Of a stretch of DNA of 64,000 nucleotides, positions 1 to 10,017 are shown in pieces. Origin of the DNA: Acidobacteriota bacterium (GTDB lineage: Bacteria; Acidobacteriota; Terriglobia; 2-12-FULL-54-10); the NCBI GenBank assembly GCA_016191085.1, contig JACPPJ010000062.1, positions 1 through 64,000 on the forward strand, given 5' to 3'. Position numbers and translations under genes: made by a program. The notes under the pieces were generated by a model, which did not search any database, was not told where the DNA came from, and was given only the letters and a program-made list of their open reading frames with translations. Position 1 is the first letter of the stretch; every line of letters begins with the position of its first letter.

Positions 1-53
1 AGGTCTTCGACGAAGTGCTGGAACTGCTCCGTGATCGGTGGTACTTTCCTCAT
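1..53 (-). CDS. 5' end of a transposase gene, probably IS256/mutator type (partial)
   Basis: Reading on the minus strand from an ATG at 53 gives MRKVPPITEQFQHFVED and then runs off the window. This N-terminus resembles those of IS256-family (mutator) transposases common in acidobacteria, which begin with a short MRKVP-type stretch before the helical DNA-binding region. Only 17 residues are visible, so the family call is inference. The hairpin-rich stretch just upstream (55-119) fits an IS end. Confidence 0.35.
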   Translation of the reverse strand, partial: MRKVPPITEQFQHFVED

Positions 54-54
54 C

Positions 55-119
55 GGGTGTAAGTCTCCTTTTCTAGGACCAAGGTTTTTCGCTCGCCAGC
101 AAAAACCTAACTTACACCC
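55..119. repeat. Nested inverted repeat, likely IS end or terminator
   Basis: The 9-base arms gggtgtaag (55-63) and cttacaccc (111-119) enclose a second hairpin with arms aggttttt (82-89) and aaaaacct (101-108), itself containing a GCT/AGC inner stem. The position directly upstream of a minus-strand transposase start suggests an IS terminus. A transcription terminator is possible but no clean T tract follows. Confidence 0.4.
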
Positions 120-223
120 TCCTTCTTTTTACACACAGAGATTTACATCACCCAGCTTCTAGCTTCTAACTTCTCGTTTCTGCTATGCTCATACCGCTAG
201 ACTTCACGACTGGAGTGATGCCG

Positions 224-397
224 ATGGCCATTAGTCAGGAATTGCTAGATATTCTTGTTTGCCCTTTGTGCAAGGCTCCGGTGCATATGAAGACGGACCA
301 GTCCGGCCTGAAGTGCGAGAAATGCCACCGCGTCTATCCCATCAAAGACGACATCCCGGTCATGCTCATTGACGAAGCCACGATTGAACCGGCGTAG
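224..397 (+). CDS. Trm112/YcaR-family small zinc-binding protein
   Basis: A 57-residue protein beginning MAISQELLDILVCPLCK. It has two CxxC pairs (CPLC and CEKC) and the RVYPIKDDIPVML tail that define the Trm112/UPF0434 family. Family members are about 60 residues and include zinc-binding activators of methyltransferases; the bacterial role is less clear. The start at 224 is preferred over ATGs at 185 and 218 because GGAG at 212-215 lies 8 bases upstream and the length then matches the family. The next gene starts 6 bases after the stop, so the two are probably co-transcribed. Confidence 0.85.
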   Translation: MAISQELLDILVCPLCKAPVHMKTDQSGLKCEKCHRVYPIKDDIPVMLIDEATIEPA

Positions 398-403
398 CGT
401 GAG

Positions 404-1513
404 ATGAGGCGGCACGTGTCCTCGGAGCAGCTCGCTAGCGGAGACAATGTCGCGTTTTGTGAGAATGCGAACGTCTTCCAACGTCTGTCACAAGGCGCGC
501 GCGTGCTGGTAATTCGATTGCGCTCCATGGGCGACACGATTCTTATGACGCCCGCCCTGCGGCTGCTGCATGAGTGGCGTCCCGATCTGAAACTGACCGT
601 GTTATGCGAGCGCCCGTGGAACGAACTGCTCGAAAACAATCGTGCAATTGAATCGGTACTCACTTTAGACGGGAAGTTCTCGACTGCCTGGCAGCTACGC
701 CAGATCGGTTTTTCAGTGGTTGTTAATCTACACGGTGGGCCCACCAGCGCCTTGTTGACGCGAGCAACCGGTGCGCCATGGCGAGCCGGATTTGAGCACT
801 TCCGGGATCGCTACGCGTATAACCTGAGCGTGCCCAAGGCGCAGCAGATCCTCGGTCGTGAAGGCGTGGTCCATACTGCCGAGCACGTGGCGTCCTGCTT
901 CTTCTGGCTCGGAGTTCCCCGCACCGAGATTCCTTCCGCCCAAGTGTTTCCGTCGCCCGAGGCAACCGGATCGGTTACAGAGAAACTCGCCGCCATGGGG
1001 ATAGCTCGCGGAGAGCCGTACGCGGTCCTGCATCCTGCGGCCACCTATGCGACCAAGCAATGGAGTCCCGGCGGGTTTGCGGACTTGGCGGAGTTCGTGG
1101 CCCGCGATTTCCATCTACGGACCATCTGCATCTGCGGTGCTGGCGAAGCCGCCATTCTGGACCAACTGGACAGAAGCTCTCACACGCCAACACTGCGCGC
1201 GGTCGGCTGGAATATGCGGGAATTGATCGCGCTGATTGGAGGCGCGAGGCTGTTCGCGGGCAACGACTCCGGCCCGGCGCATATCGCCGCCGCTGCCGGT
1301 ATTCCCGTCCTGGTCGTCTTCGGCTCGTCGCATTCAGCAGTCTGGAGGCCCTGGAAGGCGGCCCGCTCCGAGGTGGTTCAGAACCAGTTCGACTGCAATC
1401 CTTGCCCCGGCGACCGCTGCTACGCCTACGATGAACCGAAATGCATATTGTCGGTTACGACGGAGCAAGTGAAGGTGGCGCTGGGGCGATTGTTAGTGCC
1501 GCGAAGCTACTGA
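404..1513 (+). CDS. Glycosyltransferase family 9 (heptosyltransferase-like)
   Basis: A 369-residue GT-B enzyme. The N-terminal motif VLVIRLRSMGDTILMTPAL (about residues 34-51) and the C-terminal GNDSGPAHIAAAAGIP motif are the hallmarks of GT9 ADP-heptose:LPS heptosyltransferases. It probably adds a sugar to the lipopolysaccharide core on the cytoplasmic face of the inner membrane. The first 30 residues lie outside the usual domain, so a later start is possible. The donor sugar cannot be read from sequence; heptose is only the family default. Confidence 0.8.
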   Translation: MRRHVSSEQLASGDNVAFCENANVFQRLSQGARVLVIRLRSMGDTILMTPALRLLHEWRPDLKLTVLCERPWNELLENNRAIESVLTLDGKFSTAWQLRQIGFSVVVNLHGGPTSALLTRATGAPWRAGFEHFRDRYAYNLSVPKAQQILGREGVVHTAEHVASCFFWLGVPRTEIPSAQVFPSPEATGSVTEKLAAMGIARGEPYAVLHPAATYATKQWSPGGFADLAEFVARDFHLRTICICGAGEAAILDQLDRSSHTPTLRAVGWNMRELIALIGGARLFAGNDSGPAHIAAAAGIPVLVVFGSSHSAVWRPWKAARSEVVQNQFDCNPCPGDRCYAYDEPKCILSVTTEQVKVALGRLLVPRSY

Positions 1514-1556
1514 GAAGAGAGCCGCAACAATAATGGAGCGGCCACCGAGCGTACTG

Positions 1557-1585
1557 TGGACTCCCGCTTCCTGTGCTAGCATAAT
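1557..1585 (+). promoter_or_regulatory. Sigma-70-type promoter for aconitase
   Basis: TGGACT (1557-1562) and CATAAT (1580-1585) are separated by 17 bases, matching the housekeeping consensus at 4/6 and 5/6 positions. The expected start point gives a leader of about 30 bases before the ATG at 1621. Confidence 0.5.
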
Positions 1586-1620
1586 CGGTTATAACGACCT
1601 CACCACAGAAAGGTATTCAC

Positions 1621-4299
1621 ATGCTGAATTCATTCGGAACGCGTGCGCCTCTCAAAGTCGGTTCTCATACATACGAAATATTTTGCTTGGAAAATTTGGA
1701 AAAGACCGGCGTGGGCAACATCTTCCGCCTGCCGTTCTGCCTGAAAATCCTGCTCGAGAACTTGTTGCGTCGTGAAGACGGACGCTTTGTTAAAACGCAG
1801 GACATCGAAACGCTCACGAACTGGAAACCAGGCTCGGATCTTGAAACCGAGATCGCTTTCATGCCGGCGCGTGTTCTGTTGCAGGATTTCACGGGCGTTC
1901 CCGCAGTCGCCGACCTGGCATCCATGCGAGATGCCATGGAGCGCATGGGCGGCGATCCTCGTAAGATCAATCCGCTGCAACCCGCCGAACTCGTGATCGA
2001 CCACTCTGTCCAGGTGGATTACTTTGGCACGCCTACGGCTTTTGAGCAGAATGCCAAGCTGGAGTTCGATCGCAACAAGGAGCGCTACGCCTTCCTTCGC
2101 TGGGCGCAGAAGGCATTCCGTAATTTCCGCGTCGTGCCGCCGGACACTGGCATCGTGCACCAGGTAAATCTTGAATATCTCGCGCGCGTGGTGTTTCAAG
2201 CAACCGTGGATGGCAAGACTCAGGCATACCCCGACACGCTGGTGGGAACCGATTCGCACACCACCATGATCAACGGCCTGGGCGTGGTTGGTTGGGGCGT
2301 GGGCGGAATTGAAGCCGAGGCAGCCATGCTGGGCCAGCCCATCTCAATGCTGATTCCTCCAGTAATCGGTTTCAGGCTGACCGGCAGATTGCCCGAGGGC
2401 GCGACCGCAACGGACCTGGTCCTCACCATTACCGAGATGCTGCGTAAGAAGGGCGTGGTTGGGAAGTTTGTAGAGTTTTACGGACCCGGCTTGAACCACC
2501 TGCCGCTCGCCGACCGCGCCATGTTAGGCAATATGGCCCCCGAATATGGCGCTACTATCGCCATCTCTCCCATCGACGAGGAGACGCTCAACTACCTCCG
2601 CTTCACTGGACGCGACGACGACACGGTTGCTCTTGTGCAGGCTTATGCAAAAGAGCAGGGGATTTTCCGCACGGACGCGAGCCCCGAGGCTGAGTACACG
2701 GATCGCATGGAACTGGATCTCGGCAGCGTGGAGCCGTCGATTGCCGGCCCGCGGCGGCCGCAGGATCGCGTGCCGCTGCGGCAGTCGAAAGCGAAGTTTA
2801 GCGATGCGCTGCCGTCACTCGCAGCCAAGCGCGGCAGCACAGCGCCGAAACATGTAAATGTACCGGTGAACGGTAATAGCGCCGATCTGCACGACGGATC
2901 GGTTGTAGTTGCCGCGATCACAAGTTGCACCAATACGTCCAACCCGTCGGTGCTGATAGGCGCTGGTCTGCTCGCGAAAAAAGCCGTCGAGAAGGGGCTC
3001 AAGTCTGCTCCTGGCGTCAAGACCAGCCTCGCGCCGGGATCGAAAGTGGTTACGGAGTACCTCAACAAAGCCGGGCTGATGCCCTATCTCGAAAAGCTCG
3101 GCTTTCATCTGGTCGGCTACGGCTGCACTACCTGCATCGGAAACAGCGGTCCGCTGCCGGAGCCGGTTTCGAAAGCCATTAAGGAAAACGATCTGGTGGC
3201 AGTCTCCGTACTGAGCGGGAACCGCAACTTCGAGGGACGCATCCAGCCGCAGGTGCGCGCAAATTACCTGGCGTCGCCTCCGCTGGTGGTGGCCTACGCC
3301 ATCGCCGGGCGCATGGATATCGATCTTTACAACGAACCGCTGGGCCGCCCGAACGGCAGCGAGGTTTATCTACGCGATATCTGGCCGACCCAGCAGGAGA
3401 TCGAGGAGACCATTCGCAAATCTCTCGGCAGCGAGATGTTTCGTGAGCAATACGCCGACGTATTTGCGGGCGACGCGTCGTGGAACTCGCTTGCGGTGCC
3501 TATCGGCGACCGGTTTGTCTGGGACCCGAACTCCACGTACGTCAGGAATCCGCCGTTCTTCGATGATCTGCCGAAAACTGCTGGAGCAATCGAGGACATT
3601 CGCGGCGCCCGCGTGCTGGCGGTGTTGGGCGACAGCATCACCACCGACCACATTTCGCCGGCCGGCACCATCCAGCCCGACAGCCCGGCAGGAAAGTACT
3701 TGATCGAGCACGGAGTCATGCAAAAGGATTTCAACTCCTATGGCGCCCGACGTGGGAATCATGAAGTCATGATGCGCGGGACATTCGCCAATATCCGCCT
3801 GCGCAATCAACTGGTCCCCGGAACCGAGGGCGGCTGGACGGTCCACCTCCCGGATGGTGAAAAACTTTTCATCTACGATGCATCGATGAAGTATCAGGCC
3901 GAAGGAACGCCCCTGGCGATTATCGCGGGTAAGGAATATGGCTCGGGGTCATCGCGGGATTGGGCAGCCAAAGGCACCCGGCTGCTGGGAGTAAGAGTAG
4001 TGATCGCGGAGAGCTTCGAGCGGATTCACCGCAGCAACCTGGTTGGCATGGGCGTGCTGCCGTTACAGTTCCTGAGCGGCGAGAATGCATCCTCGCTGGG
4101 GCTGAGCGGTCGCGAAGTGTATGAGATCGAGAACATACAAGCGGCTCTCCAGGGAAACAAGAAGCTGACTGTGAAAGCGCTGGGTGAGGACGGCAAGACG
4201 ATTTCCTTCAGTGCTATCGCCCGCATTGATACGCCGGAGGAAGTGCAATATTACCGCAATGGCGGAATCTTGCCCTACGTGCTGCGGCAGTTGCTGTAG
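1621..4299 (+). CDS. acnA: Aconitate hydratase (aconitase A type)
   Basis: An 892-residue AcnA/IRP-type aconitase that interconverts citrate and isocitrate in the TCA cycle in the cytoplasm. The three [4Fe-4S] ligands are visible as Cys436 (SCTNTSNP) and Cys502/Cys505 (GCTTCIG). [27 protein letters not shown] and the C-terminal swivel motif [10 protein letters not shown] are intact. Length fits the monomeric AcnA class. AAGG precedes the ATG, and a plausible promoter lies at 1557-1585. It appears monocistronic, flanked by short spacers. Confidence 0.97.
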   Translation: MLNSFGTRAPLKVGSHTYEIFCLENLEKTGVGNIFRLPFCLKILLENLLRREDGRFVKTQDIETLTNWKPGSDLETEIAFMPARVLLQDFTGVPAVADLASMRDAMERMGGDPRKINPLQPAELVIDHSVQVDYFGTPTAFEQNAKLEFDRNKERYAFLRWAQKAFRNFRVVPPDTGIVHQVNLEYLARVVFQATVDGKTQAYPDTLVGTDSHTTMINGLGVVGWGVGGIEAEAAMLGQPISMLIPPVIGFRLTGRLPEGATATDLVLTITEMLRKKGVVGKFVEFYGPGLNHLPLADRAMLGNMAPEYGATIAISPIDEETLNYLRFTGRDDDTVALVQAYAKEQGIFRTDASPEAEYTDRMELDLGSVEPSIAGPRRPQDRVPLRQSKAKFSDALPSLAAKRGSTAPKHVNVPVNGNSADLHDGSVVVAAITSCTNTSNPSVLIGAGLLAKKAVEKGLKSAPGVKTSLAPGSKVVTEYLNKAGLMPYLEKLGFHLVGYGCTTCIGNSGPLPEPVSKAIKENDLVAVSVLSGNRNFEGRIQPQVRANYLASPPLVVAYAIAGRMDIDLYNEPLGRPNGSEVYLRDIWPTQQEIEETIRKSLGSEMFREQYADVFAGDASWNSLAVPIGDRFVWDPNSTYVRNPPFFDDLPKTAGAIEDIRGARVLAVLGDSITTDHISPAGTIQPDSPAGKYLIEHGVMQKDFNSYGARRGNHEVMMRGTFANIRLRNQLVPGTEGGWTVHLPDGEKLFIYDASMKYQAEGTPLAIIAGKEYGSGSSRDWAAKGTRLLGVRVVIAESFERIHRSNLVGMGVLPLQFLSGENASSLGLSGREVYEIENIQAALQGNKKLTVKALGEDGKTISFSAIARIDTPEEVQYYRNGGILPYVLRQLL

Positions 4300-4490
4300 C
4301 GGCCACGCGTGCCTGGCAATGCCTGCTGTTTGCCTACTGACGGCGCTGCAGGGCTGACTGCCGATGGATAATTGTCACCGTGGGGTCATAAATACGCCTG
4401 CAGATTGCGGCGAACAATAGCGCCCCACCCTTTTCTAACCCTATCCATGTTAGACTAGCTAAAGTCGGGTGACAGTTTAGTTGGTTCTGC

Positions 4491-5648
4491 ATGACGGGCT
4501 TCGGTCATAAATTCCAGACGTTTACCGCAATCGCGCTTCTGCTGCTGGCGACCATGAGCTTGAGCTCTGGTCCCGCGCGTGCGCAGGCTACTGCCGAGGC
4601 CGCTCCAGCGCAGAGCAGCGAGGCCCAGACCATTCCCGCATCCGACAAAACAGGGTCGCGAACGAGCACCGCCTCCGACGAAGAGGACCTTGATAATCAG
4701 AAGTTCCGGGTCGAGGTGAAAGAGGTTCAGATACCCTTCAGCGTTTTCGATAAGAAGGGGAACATGGTGCTGGACCTTCAAAAGGAAGACTTCCAGATCT
4801 TCGAAGATGGTGTACAGCAGGAGATCCGGTATTTCAGCGGTCCCGCCAATCTGCCGCTGCGCTTCGGGCTGTTACTGGACACCTCCAGCAGCGCGCGACC
4901 GCGTCTCAAATTCGAAAAAGAAGCCGCCATGCAGCTTGGTTATTACGTTCTGACGGACAATAACCAACCCACCAAGGACCATCTCGGTTTCATTATGCGT
5001 TTCGACCGCACTCCGGAAATCCTACAGGATTTCACGGCCAGCCCCGATGACCTCACCACCGCCCTGGACGGCCTCGAAGCCGGAGGAGGCACGGCGCTGC
5101 TGGATGCCATTATCGAAGCCTGCGAGAAACGTCTGATGCTCTCGCCTGGCCCGGGAATCCCGCGTCGCGTGCTGGTGATCTTCAGCGATGGCGAGGACAA
5201 TCTGAGCAAGCACAGCCTGCAACAGACCATCGAAGTGGCTTTAAGAACCGAAGTCCGAATTTTTGTGGTCAGCGCCAATGGTTACGGACAGCAAGCTCCC
5301 GGAGAAGAGACGCTGAAGCGACTGGTGGAGGAAACCGGCGGCCGGCTCTACTCGCCGCTGGAGGAATTGCCCAGCGCTGCGTTCGCGACCGGCTACATCT
5401 CCAAGCACCAGCTTTATGAGAGCCAGAATTCCGTCTACACCCCCGGCACGGGGCAATATACATCTGAGCTCGCCGTCGCGTTGACCAAAGCCTTAGAGGC
5501 GATCGGCGACGAATTAACGCACCAGTACGCTATCGGCTATATACCTAAAGGCCACGGCCTGGATGGGAAATTTCACTCGATCGAGGTCCGAGCCCGCCGC
5601 AAAGGCGTGGATATACGGGTGAAAAAGGGCTATTACGCCAATCCGTGA
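4491..5648 (+). CDS. Secreted VWFA-related domain protein (acidobacterial type)
   Basis: A 385-residue protein with a Sec signal peptide: a hydrophobic stretch at about 12-22 followed by ARAQA. A von Willebrand factor A domain follows, with the metal-ion-dependent adhesion motif DTSSS at residue 130 and a conserved threonine in GGGTALLDA. It belongs to the VWFA-related family that is strongly expanded in Acidobacteriota and is one reason for the taxonomic guess. The role is unknown; binding of a protein or surface ligand in the periplasm or outside the cell is inference. It has its own spacer on both sides. Confidence 0.8.
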   Translation: MTGFGHKFQTFTAIALLLLATMSLSSGPARAQATAEAAPAQSSEAQTIPASDKTGSRTSTASDEEDLDNQKFRVEVKEVQIPFSVFDKKGNMVLDLQKEDFQIFEDGVQQEIRYFSGPANLPLRFGLLLDTSSSARPRLKFEKEAAMQLGYYVLTDNNQPTKDHLGFIMRFDRTPEILQDFTASPDDLTTALDGLEAGGGTALLDAIIEACEKRLMLSPGPGIPRRVLVIFSDGEDNLSKHSLQQTIEVALRTEVRIFVVSANGYGQQAPGEETLKRLVEETGGRLYSPLEELPSAAFATGYISKHQLYESQNSVYTPGTGQYTSELAVALTKALEAIGDELTHQYAIGYIPKGHGLDGKFHSIEVRARRKGVDIRVKKGYYANP

Positions 5649-5719
5649 CACGTTACTCTTTCACGCGTCCTGACGTACCCCTGTTCCGGCACGTTTGACA
5701 ACACCTCTATCGTCCGGGG

Positions 5720-6496
5720 ATGATGAACCTTTCCGCTATGGAATTGTCATCTGAACAACTGCAAGCAGTGCTTATCAGCGCGAAGAGTATTTGCGTTCTT
5801 ACAGGCGCCGGCGTTTCTCAGGAGAGCGGAGTGCCGACCTTCCGCGGTCCGGGAGGGCTTTGGCGGCAGTATCGTCCCGAAGACTTGGCGGCCCCCGAGG
5901 CCTTCGAGCGCAACCCGCTGCTGGTCTGGGAATGGTACGCCTGGCGAAGAGAATTGATTCAACGCGCCCAGCCCAATGCGGCTCATCTCGGACTGGTCAA
6001 GATCGAGGAAACCGTCACGGGCCGAGACGGACAATTCACCCTGCTGACGCAGAACGTTGACGGTCTGCACGAACGGGCCGGATCGCGGAACGTTATCCGG
6101 CTGCACGGGAGTATCTGGCAGCTTCGATGCGCCTCTTGCGCTGAAGAGCGCGAGGACTATAGCGTACCTTTAGCCCCCTTTCCGCCGCGCTGTTCGTGCG
6201 CTTCGCTGATGAGACCCGGCGTAGTCTGGTTTGGAGAACCTCTGCCTGAAGATTCCTGGCAGAAGGCCGCCGACGCAGCGGCAGCATGCCAGGTATTCCT
6301 CGTCATCGGAACATCTGCTCTGGTTTACCCCGCCGCCTCTTTACCATTACTTGGAAAACGAAACGGCGCGCGCGTGGTGGAGATCAATCCTGACTCCACA
6401 TCGGTTTCAGAGATAGCGGATATTGCCGTCCAGTCGAAGGCCGCTGAGGCGTTCAGCGCGTTAGCGCGATTTGATAGGCAAAAGGAGCGCGCATGA
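5720..6496 (+). CDS. cobB: NAD-dependent protein deacylase (sirtuin, class III features)
   Basis: A 258-residue sirtuin that removes acyl groups from lysines using NAD. Visible motifs are GAGVS (29-33), NVDG (112-115), the catalytic His129 in LHGS, and zinc ligands Cys137/Cys140 and Cys158/Cys160. Tyr73 and Arg76 form the YxxR pair that in E. coli CobB and SIRT5 accommodates succinyl and malonyl groups, so desuccinylase activity is likely in addition to deacetylation. The stop overlaps the start of larC by 4 bases (ATGA), indicating translational coupling. Confidence 0.93.
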   Translation: MMNLSAMELSSEQLQAVLISAKSICVLTGAGVSQESGVPTFRGPGGLWRQYRPEDLAAPEAFERNPLLVWEWYAWRRELIQRAQPNAAHLGLVKIEETVTGRDGQFTLLTQNVDGLHERAGSRNVIRLHGSIWQLRCASCAEEREDYSVPLAPFPPRCSCASLMRPGVVWFGEPLPEDSWQKAADAAAACQVFLVIGTSALVYPAASLPLLGKRNGARVVEINPDSTSVSEIADIAVQSKAAEAFSALARFDRQKERA

Positions 6497-7671
6497 AGCT
6501 GGCGTATCTCGATTGCTTTTCCGGCATCAGCGGCGATATGCTGCTCGGCGCGCTTGTCGTCTGCGGCGCGGAGCTTGCGGCAATCGAACAGACGGTAGCA
6601 AGGCTCGGGATCGAAGGCATCGAGTGGTCGCAGGAACGCGTCAGGCGCGGGTCGTTTATGGCGACGCAGGTTATGATCAAGGCTCCCGTGCATTCGCATC
6701 ACCGGCACTATCACCACATCGTGGAGATGATCCGCAAGGGCGAACTTCCTTCGCGTGTAGAACAAAACGCGCTGGAGATATTCCGGCGTCTCGGCGAGGC
6801 CGAAGCGGCGCTGCACGGCTGGCCGATGGAGAAGGTGCATTTCCACGAGGTGGGGGCGGTGGACTCAATCGCGGATATCGTAGGCGCGTGCGCTGCGCTC
6901 GAGATGCTGAGCATTGAGGAGATCCACTGCTCGGCGCTGAACGTCGGGAGCGGAACTGTCGAGTGCGCGCACGGAACGCTGCCGGTGCCTGCTCCCGCAA
7001 CCGCCGAATTGTTGAAGGGCATACCCGTATATTCGAGCGGTATTCAAGCGGAGATGGTCACGCCGACAGGCGCGGCGATTGTTGCGACTCTTGCGCGCAG
7101 CTTCGGACCGCTGCCCGCAATGAAGAGCACCGCGATCGGATATGGGGCGGGCGGTAGAGATAACAAGCAGCTTCCGAACGTGCTGCGAGTTACTATAGGC
7201 GAGCCGTTGGTGCACGGAGTGGGCCTGGAACGCTTGATAATGCTGGAAGCCAACCTGGACGACATGAACCCTCAGCTTTGCGGCTTCTTCGCCGAGCGGG
7301 CCTTCGCGGCCGGAGCGCTGGATGTCTACTTCTCAGCCGTGCAGATGAAAAAGAACCGGCCTGGTGTATTGCTGTCAGTCCTGTGCCGGCCCGAACAACG
7401 AGACGAGTTGATGGGCCTGTATTTTCAGGAGACCACTACGCTCGGAGTGCGGTGTTACGAGGTTTTTCGTAGGGCTCTGGAGCGGCAGATGGAGGAGGTT
7501 TCCACCGCATTCGGCGCCGTGCGAGTGAAGGTAGCGCGCGAGAACGGTCGCGTACTGAATTTCAGCCCGGAATTCGAAGACTGCCGTCGTCTTGCGGAGG
7601 CGCACGCGGTTCCGTTGCGCAAGGTTCTGCAAGAAGCTGCATTCGTTTTCTGGAACAAATCGCGCAGTTAG
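6493..7671 (+). CDS. larC: LarC-type nickel insertion protein (nickel chelatase)
   Basis: A 392-residue member of the LarC/DUF111 family, which inserts nickel into pyridinium-3,5-bisthiocarboxylate to make the nickel-pincer cofactor of lactate racemase and relatives. Motifs seen: LDCFSGISGDMLLGAL at the N-terminus, FHEVGAVDSIADIVG, VTPTGAAIV and ANLDDMNPQ. In lactobacilli larC is read through a programmed frameshift; here it is one continuous frame. Neither larB, larE nor a larA homologue lies in this window. It is translationally coupled to the upstream sirtuin gene. Confidence 0.9.
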   Translation: MKLAYLDCFSGISGDMLLGALVVCGAELAAIEQTVARLGIEGIEWSQERVRRGSFMATQVMIKAPVHSHHRHYHHIVEMIRKGELPSRVEQNALEIFRRLGEAEAALHGWPMEKVHFHEVGAVDSIADIVGACAALEMLSIEEIHCSALNVGSGTVECAHGTLPVPAPATAELLKGIPVYSSGIQAEMVTPTGAAIVATLARSFGPLPAMKSTAIGYGAGGRDNKQLPNVLRVTIGEPLVHGVGLERLIMLEANLDDMNPQLCGFFAERAFAAGALDVYFSAVQMKKNRPGVLLSVLCRPEQRDELMGLYFQETTTLGVRCYEVFRRALERQMEEVSTAFGAVRVKVARENGRVLNFSPEFEDCRRLAEAHAVPLRKVLQEAAFVFWNKSRS

Positions 7672-7700
7672 GTACGTGGCTCCTGTCTTACAAGTCCCAT

Positions 7701-7919
7701 CACTACTAGGTAGTGGGTCAGTTTGGAAACGGAAGGGCACGACTTCAGTCGTGCCGGTACAATTAGCAAAGCGAGGCGCTTCAGCGCCTGAGGTGCAAAC
7801 CTCAGCGGCTGAAGCCGCGTCGGTACATTCCGTTTCGGCATGGCTGAAGCCATGCCCTTCCGGATTTCACTGATCAGAAGCGCCGAAATTCAAACTGACC
7901 CAGCACCCACTACTACCTA
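7701..7919. repeat. Four-hairpin intergenic repeat element with imperfect terminal inverted repeats
   Basis: Four consecutive hairpins fill the spacer: arms 7737-7743/7748-7754, 7774-7779/7784-7789, 7805-7809/7814-7818 and 7837-7844/7849-7856. The first two have loop TTCA and the last two loop TGAA, so the array is mirror-symmetric. The outer ends carry inverted copies of a gggtcagttt-type sequence (about 7714-7724 and 7892-7902). The right part recurs at 23862-23937 with very few differences. This is non-coding, REP/MITE-like DNA. Confidence 0.7.
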
Positions 7920-8002
7920 AGCTTGAGAAAAACTTTCAATCCTGCCATATTGAATGCTGGTTTTGTCGCCTCTTTTGGCCTCACGGCTCTTAACACAACA
8001 CA

Positions 8003-10009
8003 ATGGCTAAGTTTTATCTGACCACACCTCTGTATTACGTCAACGCGGCGCCGCATCTCGGCCATGCGTACAGCACCATCGTTGCGGATACCATCCGCCG
8101 TTACAAGAACCTCCAGGGACTTGACGCATTTTTGCTGACCGGCACGGATGAGCACGGCCAGAAGGTCGAGCGATCCGCCAAGCTGGCGGGCATGTCGCCA
8201 CAGGAGTTCGCCGATCAAGTCGCCGAGTTGTTTCGCAAAGAGTGGCAGGATTTGGGCCTGGAGTTCGATAGTTTCATCCGCACCACCGATGCTAAGCATG
8301 AGGTCGCTGTAAAGAAAATTTTTGAGGCGGTATGGAAAGCCGGATATATCTTCAAGGGCAGCTACACAGGCCAGTACTGCACGGCATGCGAGCAATATGC
8401 GAATGAGGCCAAACCCGGCGAGCCGTGCCCGGAGTGCGGCGGGCCGACTGAAACGATCACGGAAGAAAATTACTTCTTTAAGCTTTCGGCGTTCCAGGAC
8501 CGGCTGCTCAACTATTATGAGGAGCATCCCGAGTTTATTCGGCCGGAGACGCGGCGCAACGAAGTGATTGCTTTTGTGCGCAGCGGCCTACGCGATCTCT
8601 CTATCAGCAGAACGACACTGAAATGGGGCATTCCGTTGCCTTCGCTGCCCGGCTCGTCTAGTGAGGCCTCTCAGGAGAAGCACGTATTCTACGTCTGGTT
8701 TGACGCTTTGACGGGCTATCTCAGCGGTATAGGTTACGGGCAGGACGAATCAGGCGAAGAACCGTTCCGGCGCCTGTGGCCTGCGGACCTGCAGATCGTC
8801 GGCAAGGAGATCATCCGGTTCCACGCCGTCTATTGGCCGGCGTTCCTGATGGCCGCCGGTTTGCCCATACCTCATACATTGTTTGCTCACGGCTGGCTGC
8901 TGTTCGAAGAAGACAAGATGAGCAAGTCGCGCGGGAATGTCGTTTCTCCAGGCCCGGTTCGCGAAGTCCTGGGAATTGACGCGTTGCGGTACTTCCTGCT
9001 GCGCGAGATTCCTTTCGGTCAGGACGGTAACTTCTCGTTCGATGCGCTCGTCAGCCGGTACAACAGCGATCTTGCGAACGACTTCGGAAATCTCGCCAGC
9101 CGCGTGCTCACCATGATCGGACGTTATTTCAACTCCGAAATCCCTTACCCTTCCGTCATGGCGCAGCGTTCTGCCCAGGATCGGCACATCCTGGAACTGG
9201 CCGAGAATGTAATCTCCCGATATACCGCCGCGCTGGACAACTACGAATTTTCAGGCGGCCTCGAAGCGGTTTGGGAACTCATTGCGGCGGTAAATAAATA
9301 CCTGGTTGACACGGAGCCATGGGCGCTAGCCGAGAAGAATACTGGCGAAGATCGCTCGAAGCTCGCGACGGTACTCTACACCTCTGCCGAGGCGCTTCGA
9401 ATCGCCACGCAACTGCTGAGCCCCATCATGCCGGAGTCCACGGCTCGTATCTGGACACAGCTCGGGCAAACCACCGAGCTTTCGTCCCTCCCTCTGAAAT
9501 CCATAAAAGAATCGCCGCTCGCAACGCAAGAAAAAATCGGGAAGATCGAGCCTGTTTTCCCGCGCCTGGAGAAAGAGGCAACGGTTCGCAAGCTGGTACA
9601 GCTCCAGCAACAAGTCTCCGGCAGGGGCTTGCCGAAGAAAACAGCAGCCGGAGTCGGCGCCGAAACAGCACTAGCCATCGCGAAGATTGCCATAGAAGAT
9701 TTCCTGAAAGTGGAACTGCGCGTGGGAGAGGTCCGTGTGGCGGAGCGCGTCAAAGGAGCTTCAAAGTTGTTGCGGCTTGAGGTGGATATCGGCACCGAGA
9801 CGCGCCAGATCGTCGCGGGCATTGCCGAATCATATGCTCCGGAGACGCTGATTGGACGCAAGGTGGTTATTGTAGCCAACCTGCAGCCCCGTAAGCTGCG
9901 CGGCATTGAGTCCAACGGCATGATTGTGGCGGCATCCGTTGGCAAAGAAGATCGGCCCGTGCTGGTCACTTTCATCGAGGACGTTCCCAACGGAGCCAAG
10001 CTGCGGTAA
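8003..10009 (+). CDS. metG: Methionyl-tRNA synthetase
   Basis: A 668-residue class I synthetase charging tRNA-Met. It shows the HIGH-like HLGH in YYVNAAPHLGHAYS, a CxxC...CxxC zinc knuckle (CTAC and CPEC), the KMSKS loop (DKMSKSRGNVV), the anticodon-binding helical domain, and a C-terminal EMAP/Trbp111-like tRNA-binding domain from about residue 565 to the end. Length fits the dimeric bacterial form with the C-terminal extension. No strong Shine-Dalgarno sequence precedes the ATG. Confidence 0.97.
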   Translation: MAKFYLTTPLYYVNAAPHLGHAYSTIVADTIRRYKNLQGLDAFLLTGTDEHGQKVERSAKLAGMSPQEFADQVAELFRKEWQDLGLEFDSFIRTTDAKHEVAVKKIFEAVWKAGYIFKGSYTGQYCTACEQYANEAKPGEPCPECGGPTETITEENYFFKLSAFQDRLLNYYEEHPEFIRPETRRNEVIAFVRSGLRDLSISRTTLKWGIPLPSLPGSSSEASQEKHVFYVWFDALTGYLSGIGYGQDESGEEPFRRLWPADLQIVGKEIIRFHAVYWPAFLMAAGLPIPHTLFAHGWLLFEEDKMSKSRGNVVSPGPVREVLGIDALRYFLLREIPFGQDGNFSFDALVSRYNSDLANDFGNLASRVLTMIGRYFNSEIPYPSVMAQRSAQDRHILELAENVISRYTAALDNYEFSGGLEAVWELIAAVNKYLVDTEPWALAEKNTGEDRSKLATVLYTSAEALRIATQLLSPIMPESTARIWTQLGQTTELSSLPLKSIKESPLATQEKIGKIEPVFPRLEKEATVRKLVQLQQQVSGRGLPKKTAAGVGAETALAIAKIAIEDFLKVELRVGEVRVAERVKGASKLLRLEVDIGTETRQIVAGIAESYAPETLIGRKVVIVANLQPRKLRGIESNGMIVAASVGKEDRPVLVTFIEDVPNGAKLR

Positions 10010-10017
10010 AGCAGCGA

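Noticed and set aside
1533-1775. Plus-strand frame at the start of aconitase
   Set aside because: It overlaps acnA in another frame, has no ribosome binding site and no family resemblance.
5694-5700. TTGACA upstream of cobB
   Set aside because: The -10 region at the right spacing has no resemblance to consensus and the start codon is too close.
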